Assembly (NCBI RefSeq): GCF_009668025.1
Contig: NZ_WJXZ01000009.1
Location: 496,001-560,000, forward strand
Source of the DNA: Larkinella terrae
Lineage (GTDB): Bacteria; Bacteroidota; Bacteroidia; Cytophagales; Spirosomataceae
Reading direction: 5' to 3'
Length of the DNA: 64,000 bases
Of this stretch, positions 44,557 through 53,346 are shown in pieces (positions within the stretch are counted from its first letter, which is position 1; the number at the start of each line of letters is the position of its first letter). A model generated the notes under the pieces. It made no database searches, was not told where the DNA came from, and saw nothing but the letters and a program-made list of their open reading frames with translations. The position numbers and the translations under genes are program-made.

Positions 44557-46002
44557 CTATAATCCTTCGACCTTCAAATTGATTTTACCGGACGCATATA
44601 CGACCGCCAGCATCGATTCTTGTGTCAAGTAAACCTGATCCGGCGTAACTTGTTCAAGTTTACCGTTGATAATAACTCCCTTAGTGATTTGATTGTTCGT
44701 TAATCGGGCCTGAAGCGATTTTCTGGCCTCATCAATCTGATTTCCCACCGGAATGGTCAGCTGTTTTTCCAGGGTCCGCGCAAAACTACCCTGTAATAAC
44801 CAACTGGCGGTTTTATACAGAATATTTTTTGTGTCCAGGTCATAATGCAGATCGCGCAGCGAAATCGTCCGGGTCTGGCCGTCGTAATAGGGCTGCCCCC
44901 GTAAATAAATGGCTCCGTTAATGCTGCCCGCCAAAGTTGCTTTGATGATCAGGTTGTTATTCTGCCCGTATAAATCAATCTCCTTGATCGTTATTTTATA
45001 CCGACCGTCGCGAAACTCGTACGACTGACCAACAAATTCGTCGGAAACCACTTTAGTTGCTTCCGAATAACTGGCTTCACTCAGCAACCCGATGCGAAAC
45101 TGGTCGGGGATTTCCTTTGAGACGATCAATTCCGGAATAGTAACGGCTGGTTTGACTTCGGGTTTGGCACCGGTTTGGGTCAGCGCGTAGCCTTCGATGC
45201 CGATCGTCGACCGGATTGCGCCTTTTTCGAACTGAAAGGGTTCAATCAGAATCCGCTTGGGAACGACCAGTAACCAGGTGCGGTATTTTTCGGAAACCAG
45301 GTACGGCTGACGGATGGTATTCCAGGCATTCAGAACCGGAGTCCGCAAATCGATTTCCTTACGGACCTGATCGTCAAGCGCTTTCGTAATTTTACCCAGA
45401 TTTTTATCGATGAGCCTTCCCACAATGCTCGTAACCGGCACATCGAAACCAGCAATTTTGACGGCCGGTTTTTTCACCCAATCGTAGCCTTCCGACGTGG
45501 TTTGGGTGTTGGCGGTCCAGTCTTTATCGATGGAAAACCGGGTGGCAAATTTGATGTTCAGCTCGAATTCCGTCTCCTGGTATTTCGTAAAACCCAGCAC
45601 GGACATACCGGCTTTGGCCCAGATTTTCAGCGGAACCGTGAAGTGAAATAAACTATCCTGGGCAGTAACCTGAATGGGAGAACGCTTCCAGACTTTGGTC
45701 ATAAACTGATCATCGTCGTTGTCAGTCAGGCTGTTGTCTTCGTAAATCAGGCCATTAACCTGACTATTGATCTGCCGCTCGACGTCAGTCAGCGCAATGG
45801 ATACCGGAATGTTTACAGTCGATAAAAACTTGTCGTTCTGTACCTCCATTTTGGTTACCGAATAAGCGGCTTTGGGCGCCTTCGGATTTGTCGTCGCGGT
45901 GTGTTGGCAAGCCTGTATCACCAGAAAAACCAGTGCCAGGCTCAGGAATCGGGTCAATGTAGTAAAAATTATTTTATTTAATCTTAACCTTCGTGGCACC
46001 AT
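44557..46002 (-). CDS. DUF4403 family lipoprotein
   Basis: About 481 residues from ATG 46002. A signal peptide ends in a lipobox (VIQAC) followed by a DUF4403 domain covering most of the protein: STVNIPVSIALTDVERQINSQ at the start, paired long beta segments and IRQPYLVSEKYRTWLLVVP in the middle, and the repeat-like AGSINGAIYLRGQPYYD near residue 365. The fold resembles tubular lipid-binding (BPI/SMP-like) proteins, so a role in envelope lipids is conceivable. Its start overlaps the 3' end of the Smr gene by 29 bases. Confidence 0.85.
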   Translation of the reverse strand: MVPRRLRLNKIIFTTLTRFLSLALVFLVIQACQHTATTNPKAPKAAYSVTKMEVQNDKFLSTVNIPVSIALTDVERQINSQVNGLIYEDNSLTDNDDDQFMTKVWKRSPIQVTAQDSLFHFTVPLKIWAKAGMSVLGFTKYQETEFELNIKFATRFSIDKDWTANTQTTSEGYDWVKKPAVKIAGFDVPVTSIVGRLIDKNLGKITKALDDQVRKEIDLRTPVLNAWNTIRQPYLVSEKYRTWLLVVPKRILIEPFQFEKGAIRSTIGIEGYALTQTGAKPEVKPAVTIPELIVSKEIPDQFRIGLLSEASYSEATKVVSDEFVGQSYEFRDGRYKITIKEIDLYGQNNNLIIKATLAGSINGAIYLRGQPYYDGQTRTISLRDLHYDLDTKNILYKTASWLLQGSFARTLEKQLTIPVGNQIDEARKSLQARLTNNQITKGVIINGKLEQVTPDQVYLTQESMLAVVYASGKINLKVEGL

Positions 46003-46978
46003 AGCCAAATTTTTCCTTTTGGGCATCTTCGAAATAGGCAACACCGGGGTACGAGCCTAGCCGCCGGTGCAATTCATTCCGCAGAACGCCGTTGCCGACC
46101 CCGTGAATAAACGTAATGTGGTCCATTCCGCTGGCAATGGCATTCTCCAGATTTTTCTCAAACGCCTGAAGTTGCACCTCCAGCAATTCCACGTTTGTCC
46201 GACTGCCAAAACCGTTGGGCAGTAACTTACCGATATGCAGGTCGATAATCGACGAGGGCCGCACCAGCGTTGCCGGTTCCTTTTTATCGGTCAATCCCAG
46301 AAGGCTATCGCGCAGGGCGGCAACATCGATCGGTTTTTCACCGGTTTTCTTCTCCTTCGGCGGTTCTTTCTGAGCAGTTTCTTCCAGATCGAGTTGAAAA
46401 ACCGTCCCAGTTTGGTTCAGAACCGGAATCGTACCGGTATGATCCTGAAAGGTCTGCGTCCGGCATTTCAGTCGTTTGATCAACGGTTCCCGCAAAGCCG
46501 ACGCCCCCCGCCGGTGCCAGAGCCCCTGCAACAGGAAAGTCGGCCAGTTTTCCAGAGTCGCCAGTGAATACTGCTGCACGAGTTTGTGAAAAGACCGCGC
46601 TTTTAAAACGTCCGAATGCAGGCCCAGGTAGCGGTTTTCCCGTTCTTCACCGATGGTAAACGGTAATTCCCAATCCGTATTGTTGACCAGGTATACGTCG
46701 ACTTCTCTGGCACCATTCCGGTCGTTCTGTGGAATAAAAGCCAGATAAATGCCCGAATTCGCAATGATTTCGGGCCTGGCCGGTTTTTGCGGCTCCAATC
46801 CCGGTTCCGCCTGAAACCGTTTGGCTTCCATCGCGGACACCACCACAATTTCCGACCGCAGGACCGGAATGCGGAAACCATCCTCAATTTCAATTTCGAC
46901 CTGATTACCGGGTAAGAAGCGCGTTACGATGCCCTGCTCCTTCGCCCTTACCATTCTTACTTTATCACCAATGTTCAT
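45974..46978 (-). CDS. DUF2027 and Smr domain protein
   Basis: 334 residues: an N-terminal KOW/SH3-like segment (GDKVRMVRAKEQGIVTRFLPGN), a DUF2027 region (about 75-230), and a C-terminal Smr domain (IIDLHIGKLL, then HITFIHGVGNGVLRNELHRRLGSY, residues about 240-320). In MutS2, Smr is a DNA or RNA endonuclease; the HGVGNGVL motif is the conserved HGxGxxxL. Bacteroidota-specific architecture. Probably RNA or ribosome quality control, as for other Smr proteins; inferred. Confidence 0.88.
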   Translation of the reverse strand: MNIGDKVRMVRAKEQGIVTRFLPGNQVEIEIEDGFRIPVLRSEIVVVSAMEAKRFQAEPGLEPQKPARPEIIANSGIYLAFIPQNDRNGAREVDVYLVNNTDWELPFTIGEERENRYLGLHSDVLKARSFHKLVQQYSLATLENWPTFLLQGLWHRRGASALREPLIKRLKCRTQTFQDHTGTIPVLNQTGTVFQLDLEETAQKEPPKEKKTGEKPIDVAALRDSLLGLTDKKEPATLVRPSSIIDLHIGKLLPNGFGSRTNVELLEVQLQAFEKNLENAIASGMDHITFIHGVGNGVLRNELHRRLGSYPGVAYFEDAQKEKFGYGATKVKIK

Positions 46979-47092
46979 ATCTGAGTACCTACGAACTTTT
47001 GTCCGTGAGATTCTTGAAATAATAAGCTGATTTTACCAATCCGGTTCTAATCCACTATCTAAACCGGCAGCGGCCGTCCGACCGGGGGTAAA

Positions 47093-48037
47093 TTAAAAGT
47101 ATAACGCATGAAAACGAAAACCGTTCCGCCCGTTGTATTCCAGCGTCGGCGCAGGCATTTTCAGCGTATTTAATAAGAAGAAAACTGTCTTTAAGGTTTT
47201 GCTCCGGGTCTTGATGCGCGTAAAATCAATATCGAGGGAGAGGTAATACTGGCGGTAAGGCCGGTAGCCGATCTCGATACTTTTCGGAACTTCAGCCGCC
47301 ACCATGTTCTGAATTCCGTAGCCAGCTGCCACATTCAGCCACTTCGGAAACTTTGAATCCCGACTGCCGAACGCCGATGGATTGACGGAAAGCCAGTACG
47401 TCTGCCCGTTGTAGTCCTTCAGCCAGCGGTCGTGCCACGTACTCCCCAGCAATTCTTTCCGAACCTGATACAAAGGCGTGTTGTGAAACGAAAATTTTGG
47501 CTGAATCCGCAGTTCACCCCAGGCCAGGTATTGACTGGTGTATAAAGCAGGACCTGCAATATTGGCGGCCATATCCCCCACCGAAAAACCGTATTCCGGC
47601 GAAAAACCGTCCAGAATCTCGATCGGCGTTTGAAAAATCAGACCCGTTAATCCGGCGTAAATGGCGGCTTTTTTATCCGTTAGGCCCGTCCAGCGATACG
47701 CCTGCGCCGAAATCCGGGCAATCTGGTACGCCGTCAGCATGTGGCCGACTTTATCAATTTGCAGCCACTCGTGGTTATCGTTGAAAAAATGGAAGTTTGT
47801 CAGCGGATTGTTGTACCAGGCTTTGCTCAGGCCGTAAATGGTGGCGCTATACACAACGGTTTCACCAATAAGAAGTCCGCGAAGGCGACATCGGTAACAA
47901 GGCTCAGTCGTTCGACTGGTGGTATCCTGAGCAAAACCGGTTAGTGAGAACACCAGCGTTATCACCAGAAAACCGATCAATATGCCCCGTTTTACCGAAC
48001 TTTTACTTCTACTATTAGCGGTTTTAATATGCACCAT
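47093..48037 (-). CDS. DUF2279 (YfiM-like) membrane-associated protein
   Basis: About 314 residues from ATG 48037 (MVHIKTANSRS). An N-terminal hydrophobic leader (about 19-36) precedes a DUF2279 domain: YGLSKAWYNNPLTNFHFFNDNHEWLQIDKVGHMLTAYQ in pieces, DGFSPEYGFSVGDMAANIAG, then a beta-rich C-terminal part. The conserved KVGH and SxGDxxAN motifs are typical. Predicted envelope protein of unknown role. It starts 14 bases inside the 3' end of the VWA gene, so the two are coupled. Confidence 0.85.
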   Translation of the reverse strand: MVHIKTANSRSKSSVKRGILIGFLVITLVFSLTGFAQDTTSRTTEPCYRCRLRGLLIGETVVYSATIYGLSKAWYNNPLTNFHFFNDNHEWLQIDKVGHMLTAYQIARISAQAYRWTGLTDKKAAIYAGLTGLIFQTPIEILDGFSPEYGFSVGDMAANIAGPALYTSQYLAWGELRIQPKFSFHNTPLYQVRKELLGSTWHDRWLKDYNGQTYWLSVNPSAFGSRDSKFPKWLNVAAGYGIQNMVAAEVPKSIEIGYRPYRQYYLSLDIDFTRIKTRSKTLKTVFFLLNTLKMPAPTLEYNGRNGFRFHALYF

Positions 48038-50108
48038 GATACTTCCGTAATCCCCACTCAACGCTGATCAATACCACGATCAGGAAAAATAGCCAGCGTA
48101 AATTAATCAGTTCGTTCAACTCTTCATTGCTGCTCAAGCGCCCGGGTGGTTTCTTTTTCACCAGGTCGTCGGCCAGCGACGACAGCGTGGCGGCATTGTA
48201 AAAACGCCCGCCGGTTTGCTGAGCCAATTGCCTCAGCATCAGGTGGTCTGCCGTCGTATTGATGGCTTCAAACTGTTGTTCCCGCACAATGAACTCTCCC
48301 GTGGCGGATTCGGTCCGGCCGTTCAGGGAAGCCGTGGCCCGGAAGCGGTAAACGCCTTCGGGCAGGCTGCTGACTTCAAAACGCGAATTATTGGAAGTCG
48401 GCGTGTAGTTGAAACTGCGCGGAACATCCCGCTCGTTGGTAATTTCAAGACGCACCGGCCGATCGAATAACTTCTCGTAAATATCGTTGTACATCTCCGT
48501 TTCGAACGTCACTTTTTCGCCCGCCAGAAACTCGTTCCGAATCGGATACACCCGCAGTTTCCGGCGGTCTTCCTTAATCGAAATCAACTGCATGACCTTC
48601 TGGAACAGCTCATCAACCACTGCCTGATTGTCGGTGATAGCAAACTCTTCCAGCCGCCATTCCCACAAGCCCTCACCCGCCAGCACGGCGGCTTTGCGCT
48701 GGGCCGTACTGTTGATCGCCAGGAGCGGTTTGCTCGTCCGAACACTGCCGACTTGCTGCCACAATACCACCTCACTGCCCGGTGACAGTTTAAAATCGCC
48801 AAACGGTACCAAAACCGGTGGCAGCCGATCCAGCAGCGTCAGCTTTTGCGCATCCAGATTGAGCTGCCGAAAATCGGGATTAAACCGGCCGGTCACTTTA
48901 TCGGTCTGGCCCCCACCGGCGGTAATCTGCATCACCGGATTCAGGCCGTTGAACGATTGAAGCCCCGACTGATTTCCCAGAATAAACAAAACCGGGGTAT
49001 TTTTTTGCAGCGCCTTCTGCACAGCGGCAGCTCCGGCGTTTAGATTATCCGGCAATTGGTGCAAAATGACCAGATCGTAAACTTTATCGGGAATCTCGGC
49101 GGTTCCGCCATTCAGAATCCGGATGTCCAGTTCGTAGTTCTGATTTTTTTCGATAATGCTGCGTAAGGCCTTCACATCCGGGTGCGGAGTCAGCGCCAGC
49201 AGGAGTATTTTTTCTTTTCCGTCGATGATGTCGATGTACACATCCCGGCGGTTATTTCGCGGGGTAAATTCTCCGCTTTGGGGCAACACTTCGATCACGT
49301 AGTGCTGCATTCCCTTCTGGTTGGAAAACGTCTGAAACGTCAGTTGCTGGAATGTTTCCGGACGATTGAAGTTGACGGTTTGCCGACTCAGCTCTTTGCC
49401 GTTCTGCCGCAAAACCACCGTGCCGTTTTTCCCCTGAAAACCGTAGCTGACCACGTCGGCCTGAATGGGAAACTGGTTGCCGAGGTACGCGATTTTGTTA
49501 GCGACCGCATCTTTCAATTGCACATCCCGCTTTGGAATTGTATCGCCCACGCCAACGGTGTGCAGGGCAAAATTATAGCGGCCAAAGGTCGGTGAGAGTC
49601 CCTGGTTGGCAATCCCATCCGAAATCAAAACTATGTCGGTCAGGTTGCGCCCTTCGTACGAATTCCGGATGCCGCCCAGCAGATTCGACAGATCCGTGGT
49701 ACGCTGGTTGAATGGAATCGTCTTCAGATCGCCGGTCACCAGACTGTCGCCCAGTGTTTGCACCGAAACCTCAATATCGTCGCTGGTCAGTCGTTCGCGC
49801 AATTGGTCGGCCGCTTCCAGCGCCCGGTTAAGTTGCGCCCGTCCGCCCACCGTCATCGACTCCGAATTATCAATCGCCAGCACTACTTTTGGCTTTTCGG
49901 TAATGGTTTGCGTGCTGCGAATCAGGGGATTAAGCAGCAGGAAGCACACGACACTGACCACCAGAAACCGGAATGCGGCCAATGCCAGATTCATCCGCTG
50001 GCTCCACCCGGAATTCCGTTGGTACAGGGCAAACGCGTAACCTGCTCCCACCGCCAGACAAAGCAGCAACCACCAGGGAGAAGACTGAAAATAAAGTTCG
50101 GAGCGCAT
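48024..50108 (-). CDS. VWA-domain membrane protein
   Basis: 694 residues with two N-terminal membrane helices (about 12-30 and 41-62), a von Willebrand A-type domain with a MIDAS (DNSES, Asp80-Ser82-Ser84, and ISDG near 165), a large periplasmic or extracytoplasmic Ig-like/beta region (about 250-650), and a C-terminal membrane helix ending just before the tail. Resembles the BatA/BatB-like and DUF4159-type VWA proteins of Bacteroidota. Metal-dependent protein binding is expected; the partner is unknown. Confidence 0.82.
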   Translation of the reverse strand: MRSELYFQSSPWWLLLCLAVGAGYAFALYQRNSGWSQRMNLALAAFRFLVVSVVCFLLLNPLIRSTQTITEKPKVVLAIDNSESMTVGGRAQLNRALEAADQLRERLTSDDIEVSVQTLGDSLVTGDLKTIPFNQRTTDLSNLLGGIRNSYEGRNLTDIVLISDGIANQGLSPTFGRYNFALHTVGVGDTIPKRDVQLKDAVANKIAYLGNQFPIQADVVSYGFQGKNGTVVLRQNGKELSRQTVNFNRPETFQQLTFQTFSNQKGMQHYVIEVLPQSGEFTPRNNRRDVYIDIIDGKEKILLLALTPHPDVKALRSIIEKNQNYELDIRILNGGTAEIPDKVYDLVILHQLPDNLNAGAAAVQKALQKNTPVLFILGNQSGLQSFNGLNPVMQITAGGGQTDKVTGRFNPDFRQLNLDAQKLTLLDRLPPVLVPFGDFKLSPGSEVVLWQQVGSVRTSKPLLAINSTAQRKAAVLAGEGLWEWRLEEFAITDNQAVVDELFQKVMQLISIKEDRRKLRVYPIRNEFLAGEKVTFETEMYNDIYEKLFDRPVRLEITNERDVPRSFNYTPTSNNSRFEVSSLPEGVYRFRATASLNGRTESATGEFIVREQQFEAINTTADHLMLRQLAQQTGGRFYNAATLSSLADDLVKKKPPGRLSSNEELNELINLRWLFFLIVVLISVEWGLRKYHGAY

Positions 50109-50115
50109 GTTTCTT

Positions 50116-50205
50116 TGAATGATGAATTATGAATGATGAACGATGAATTGAGATGAAAACGGTCAGCAGACGACCTGGACATCCTTCATAATCCATCATT
50201 CATCA
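50116..50205. repeat. Heptad inverted repeat G
   Basis: The left arm (50116-50150) has five in-phase seven-base words fitting TGAAnnA. The right arm (50185-50205) has three words fitting TnCATnA. The right arm ends directly at the fabG stop codon; the left begins eight bases before the VWA start on the other side. Confidence 0.7.
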
Positions 50206-50952
50206 TTAAGTTAGCATTCCCCCGTCCACCTGCAGCACCTGGCCGGTGATGTAGCGGGACAGGTCGGAAGCCAGGAACAGGGCACAGTCGGCGACCTCTT
50301 CCGGTTGACCACCGCGTTTGAGCGGGATCGACTGCTTCCATTCTTCAACGGCTTTATCGTTGATTTCACCGGTCATTTCGGTTTCGATAAAACCGGGCGC
50401 AATCGCATTCGAACGAATGTTCCGCGAACCCAGTTCCAGTGCGACCGATTTGGTGAACCCAATAATACCGGCTTTGGAAGCGGCATAATTGGCCTGACCC
50501 GCGTTGCCGCGAATACCGACAACCGAGGTCAGGTTGATGATCGAGCCTTTCTTAGCTTTCATCATCGGTTTGATCACGGCTTTGGTCAGGTTAAAAACCG
50601 ACTTTAGATTAACGTTGATAACGACGTCCCATTGTTCTTCGCTCATCCGCATCAGCAGGCCGTCGCGCGTGATTCCGGCGTTGTTGATAACCGCATCTAT
50701 AGTGCCAAAATCGGCCACAATCTGGTTAACCAACTCTTCGGCGGCTTTGAAGTCCGACGCATCCGACCGGTAGCCTTTCACTTTTACGCCAAACGCCGAC
50801 AGTTCCGTCTCCAGCGCCTGTCCTTTTTCGACGCTCGAAAGATACGTAAAAGCAATACTTGCGCCCTCCTGGGCAAAACGAGTGGCAATGGCCCGGCCGA
50901 TGCCACGGGAAGCTCCGGTAATCAACGCAACTTTTCCTTGAAGTAAACTCAT
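50206..50952 (-). CDS. fabG: 3-oxoacyl-[acyl-carrier-protein] reductase
   Basis: 248 residues from ATG 50952 (MSLLQGKVALITG), the usual FabG length; the frame is open further upstream but with no homology. NADPH-binding TGASRGIG (12-19), the NNAG strand, the catalytic Ser/Tyr/Lys set in LTSVVGIRGNAGQANYAASKAG, and the C-terminal SDLSRYITGQVLQVDGGMLT are all present. It reduces 3-oxoacyl-ACP in fatty acid elongation. It is not next to other fab genes here. Confidence 0.95.
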   Translation of the reverse strand: MSLLQGKVALITGASRGIGRAIATRFAQEGASIAFTYLSSVEKGQALETELSAFGVKVKGYRSDASDFKAAEELVNQIVADFGTIDAVINNAGITRDGLLMRMSEEQWDVVINVNLKSVFNLTKAVIKPMMKAKKGSIINLTSVVGIRGNAGQANYAASKAGIIGFTKSVALELGSRNIRSNAIAPGFIETEMTGEINDKAVEEWKQSIPLKRGGQPEEVADCALFLASDLSRYITGQVLQVDGGMLT

Positions 50953-50991
50953 GGAGTAAATGGGAGTAACGAGGGTTTGTAAGATTGGCCG

Positions 50992-51031
50992 CAAAAATAG
51001 TAGTATATATTCGATCATCCGACTACTTTTG
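50992..51031. promoter_or_regulatory. Divergent pair of -7 promoter boxes
   Basis: TATTTTTG on the minus strand (50992-50999) faces fabG, and TACTTTTG on the plus strand (51024-51031) faces the GDPD-like gene. Both match TAnnTTTG; neither has a clear -33 TTTG. They are 24 bases apart, back to back. Confidence 0.4.
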
Positions 51032-51086
51032 CCCGAAACGTTGCAAGAGTAGCCTGACTTTTTTCCGAACCCACCTTTGATCACTC

Positions 51087-51860
51087 ATGACAAGATTTGC
51101 ATTTATCTGTTTGATTGTCGGTCTCAGTCAGCAGAGTTTCGCCCAGAAAATTCACGCCCACAACGATTACGAAAAACCGGAGCCGCTGACGGCGGCCATT
51201 CGCAACCAGGCGGGTTCGATTGAAGCCGACGTTTACCTCGTTGATGGTAAGTTACTAGTTGCCCACGATAAATCCCAACTAAAACCCGGGCGCACGCTGG
51301 ATTCTTTGTATTTGAAACCGATTGCGATGCTGTTCGGCGAAAATAAAAACCGCCAGTCGACCAGTGGTACCGTTAGCAAAGACCGGAAATATTCCTTCCA
51401 GCTGATGATCGACATGAAGGACAACGGCGTGGAAGCGATCAAGGAACTGGAAAAAGCCGTAGCGCCCTACCGGACCTGTTTCGACCGCGCGATGAATCCG
51501 GCTGCCGTTCAGCTGGTGATCAGCGGAAACCGCCCGCCCGTTGCCAACTGGGTCGATTATCCGGCCTATATTCTTTTCGACGGCCGACCGAGTGAACTCT
51601 ACGATGACGAAACCATTAAACACGTCGCCCTGATCAGTGACACGTTTCAGAATTATTCGCGCTGGAACGGCGAAGGCGTCATGCCGGACAAAGATCGGGA
51701 AACCTTGAAACGGTTTATCAAACGCGCGCACAACGACAATAAACCGATCCGGTTTTGGGCCGCCCCCGACAATCCGAACACCTGGAAACAACTTGCCAAA
51801 TTGGGCGTCGATTTTATCAATACCGATAAGGTAGAGGAATGCGCCAGTGAGCTGAAATAA
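51087..51860 (+). CDS. GDPD/PI-PLC-like phosphodiesterase family protein
   Basis: 257 residues with a signal peptide (cut after SFAQ). A TIM-barrel of the glycerophosphodiester phosphodiesterase/PLC-like superfamily: HAHNDYEKPEPL (metal and general-acid His), SIEADVYLVDGKLLVAHD (Glu-x-Asp metal ligands and second His), MIDMKDNGVEA, and the final strand GVDFINTDKVEE. Expected to cleave glycerophosphodiesters or phosphoinositide-type headgroups outside the cytoplasm. Confidence 0.85.
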   Translation: MTRFAFICLIVGLSQQSFAQKIHAHNDYEKPEPLTAAIRNQAGSIEADVYLVDGKLLVAHDKSQLKPGRTLDSLYLKPIAMLFGENKNRQSTSGTVSKDRKYSFQLMIDMKDNGVEAIKELEKAVAPYRTCFDRAMNPAAVQLVISGNRPPVANWVDYPAYILFDGRPSELYDDETIKHVALISDTFQNYSRWNGEGVMPDKDRETLKRFIKRAHNDNKPIRFWAAPDNPNTWKQLAKLGVDFINTDKVEECASELK

Positions 51861-51943
51861 AGCTGCATTGAATTGATGGACAGGTAGTTTTGGATTTCTT
51901 CGAGCGGTTTTGTAAAACACACTATCATCCTCTTCCCTGCCTC

Positions 51944-52015
51944 ATGAAAATTTGCGTACAATACGGCAGTTCGGCGGATGATACCCAAACGCTGGTCGGT
52001 CAGTTAAAAACGTAA
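51944..52015 (+). pseudogene. Possible truncated N terminus of a lost gene (23 codons)
   Basis: An ATG at 51944 opens a 23-codon frame beginning MKICVQYGSSADD that stops at 52015. The leading strand-like segment looks like the first strand of an alpha/beta protein. It ends inside the tail of the antisense barrel gene. It may be a gene remnant or chance; support is slight. Confidence 0.2.
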
Positions 52016-53138
52016 TTGATCGTGAATGCGGGCTGTAGGGTTGCCGACAGTCCACTGTTCCAGGAACTGAGATTGACTTCGGAGGAAGAAAAGTTTCGGC
52101 CAGCGTGCACCTCCCCCAAGGTGGCTTCAACAATAAACCGGTCGCCCAATAGATAGGCTAATCCGGCACTAGCCGTAAAAGTCGCGCTGTGATTGTTGAT
52201 CGTACCGACGCCTTCCAGCTTGTTTCGAAGTGTCATGTAAGTAAGGTCTCCAGCAATAAAAGGCCGCAACCGATTCGTAGAAATATATTTTTTCACATAC
52301 GGACTGATTCCAAATCCCGTACTCGAAGACGATTTACCGGTATTAATCTGAATCGGAATTGAAACTCCAAGCAACAGGTTCTTTTTAACAAACCAGCCGA
52401 CGGACGGGCTAACGGCAAATGTATTCGTCCGGTTTTCCGTCGCGCCGGGAAGGTTACCTTTTGAACTTTCCGAGCTAAAACCAAAACTGCCGCCAAGAAC
52501 CCAGCGCCCTTTTGATGTTTGGGGCGCGTCGTAGGGTTCGGGACCTACGATGCTATTTCCACCCGTCAGAACGACGATACCGACTCCGAAGCTGTTGAAC
52601 GATAGCGGAAAAGTACTTGAAGTTGCCGTGGCTTCCAGCCCGATTCGGTTGGTCAGGTAATAATTGGCTCCGCCTGAAAAACCGGGGCAATCGTGAAATG
52701 ATCTTGATCCGGATTCGAATTTACCGATTCGCCAGTATACCGGGCTGACTCATATCCCAACGTCAAACCGCCCCCCAGAAAAACCCGCCACTTGTCTTTC
52801 CCCCAATACCGCCTGACGAAGCCATCCAGGCCGGCATTTAAATTCGATAAATGATTGTCGGATGATTGATTCTGTATTGTCACACCATATTTGGCGGCTT
52901 GCCATCCCAAACTGACTCCGCCACCCGCCAACCAGTTATCTTTAAAAAAGACGCCCCGACTGAACGAAAGTCTACTTTGTGGCATTCGATAAAAACTATT
53001 TGCCTGACCTTGATCCGTCTTTGTTGACACGAAATTAAATGCGGCCGAGCCTGTCCAGATTCCCTGTCCTTTTTCGGTTTGTGCAACTACCAGGGCGGGC
53101 AATGCGCTGATAGCGGTAAAAAGTAAAAGCTTTTTCAT
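52000..53138 (-). pseudogene. Duplicated outer-membrane beta-barrel protein, single frameshift
   Basis: A signal peptide (MKKLLLFTAISALPALVVAQ from ATG 53138) and a first eight-strand-type barrel read to a TGA at 52653. Shifting frame by one base at the C run/T run at 52676-52688 (one base missing) gives PGFSGGANYYLTNRIGLEAT and an unbroken frame to the stop at 52000. I followed it codon by codon from 52680 to 52374 without a stop. The repaired protein is about 379 residues and consists of two similar barrels (first from GIWTGSAAFNFVS, second from GRWVLGGSFGFSS), each ending with a long hydrophobic strand. Either a recent pseudogene, a programmed or phase-variable shift, or a sequencing error. 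Confidence 0.75.
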
Positions 53139-53286
53139 GGTGTTGGAATTGTTGTACGCGAAAAGATAAACCAAATTACCGACATATGTATTAAGCGGTG
53201 GTGTTAAAAATAGTAAACCGGAAATACCATTTATTCGATTTGGCCTACCTTCTATTAACTTCTACCGACTCGTTATCAATTTATAA

Positions 53287-53317
53287 TTTCCCGACCCTGC
53301 TTGCCTTCTTATTTTTG
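53287..53317 (+). promoter_or_regulatory. Promoter of the alpha/beta hydrolase gene
   Basis: TATTTTTG (53310-53317) fully matches TAnnTTTG, with TTTC (53287-53290) in the -33 place at 19-base spacing. It is 29 bases before the ATG at 53347. Confidence 0.55.
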
Positions 53318-53346
53318 ATCATCGAATATAATGACACTAATCCGCC

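Noticed and set aside
50953-51084. N-terminal extension of FabG by 44 residues
   Set aside because: The extension has no FabG homology and the ATG at 50952 gives the standard N terminus; a -7 box lies within the extension.
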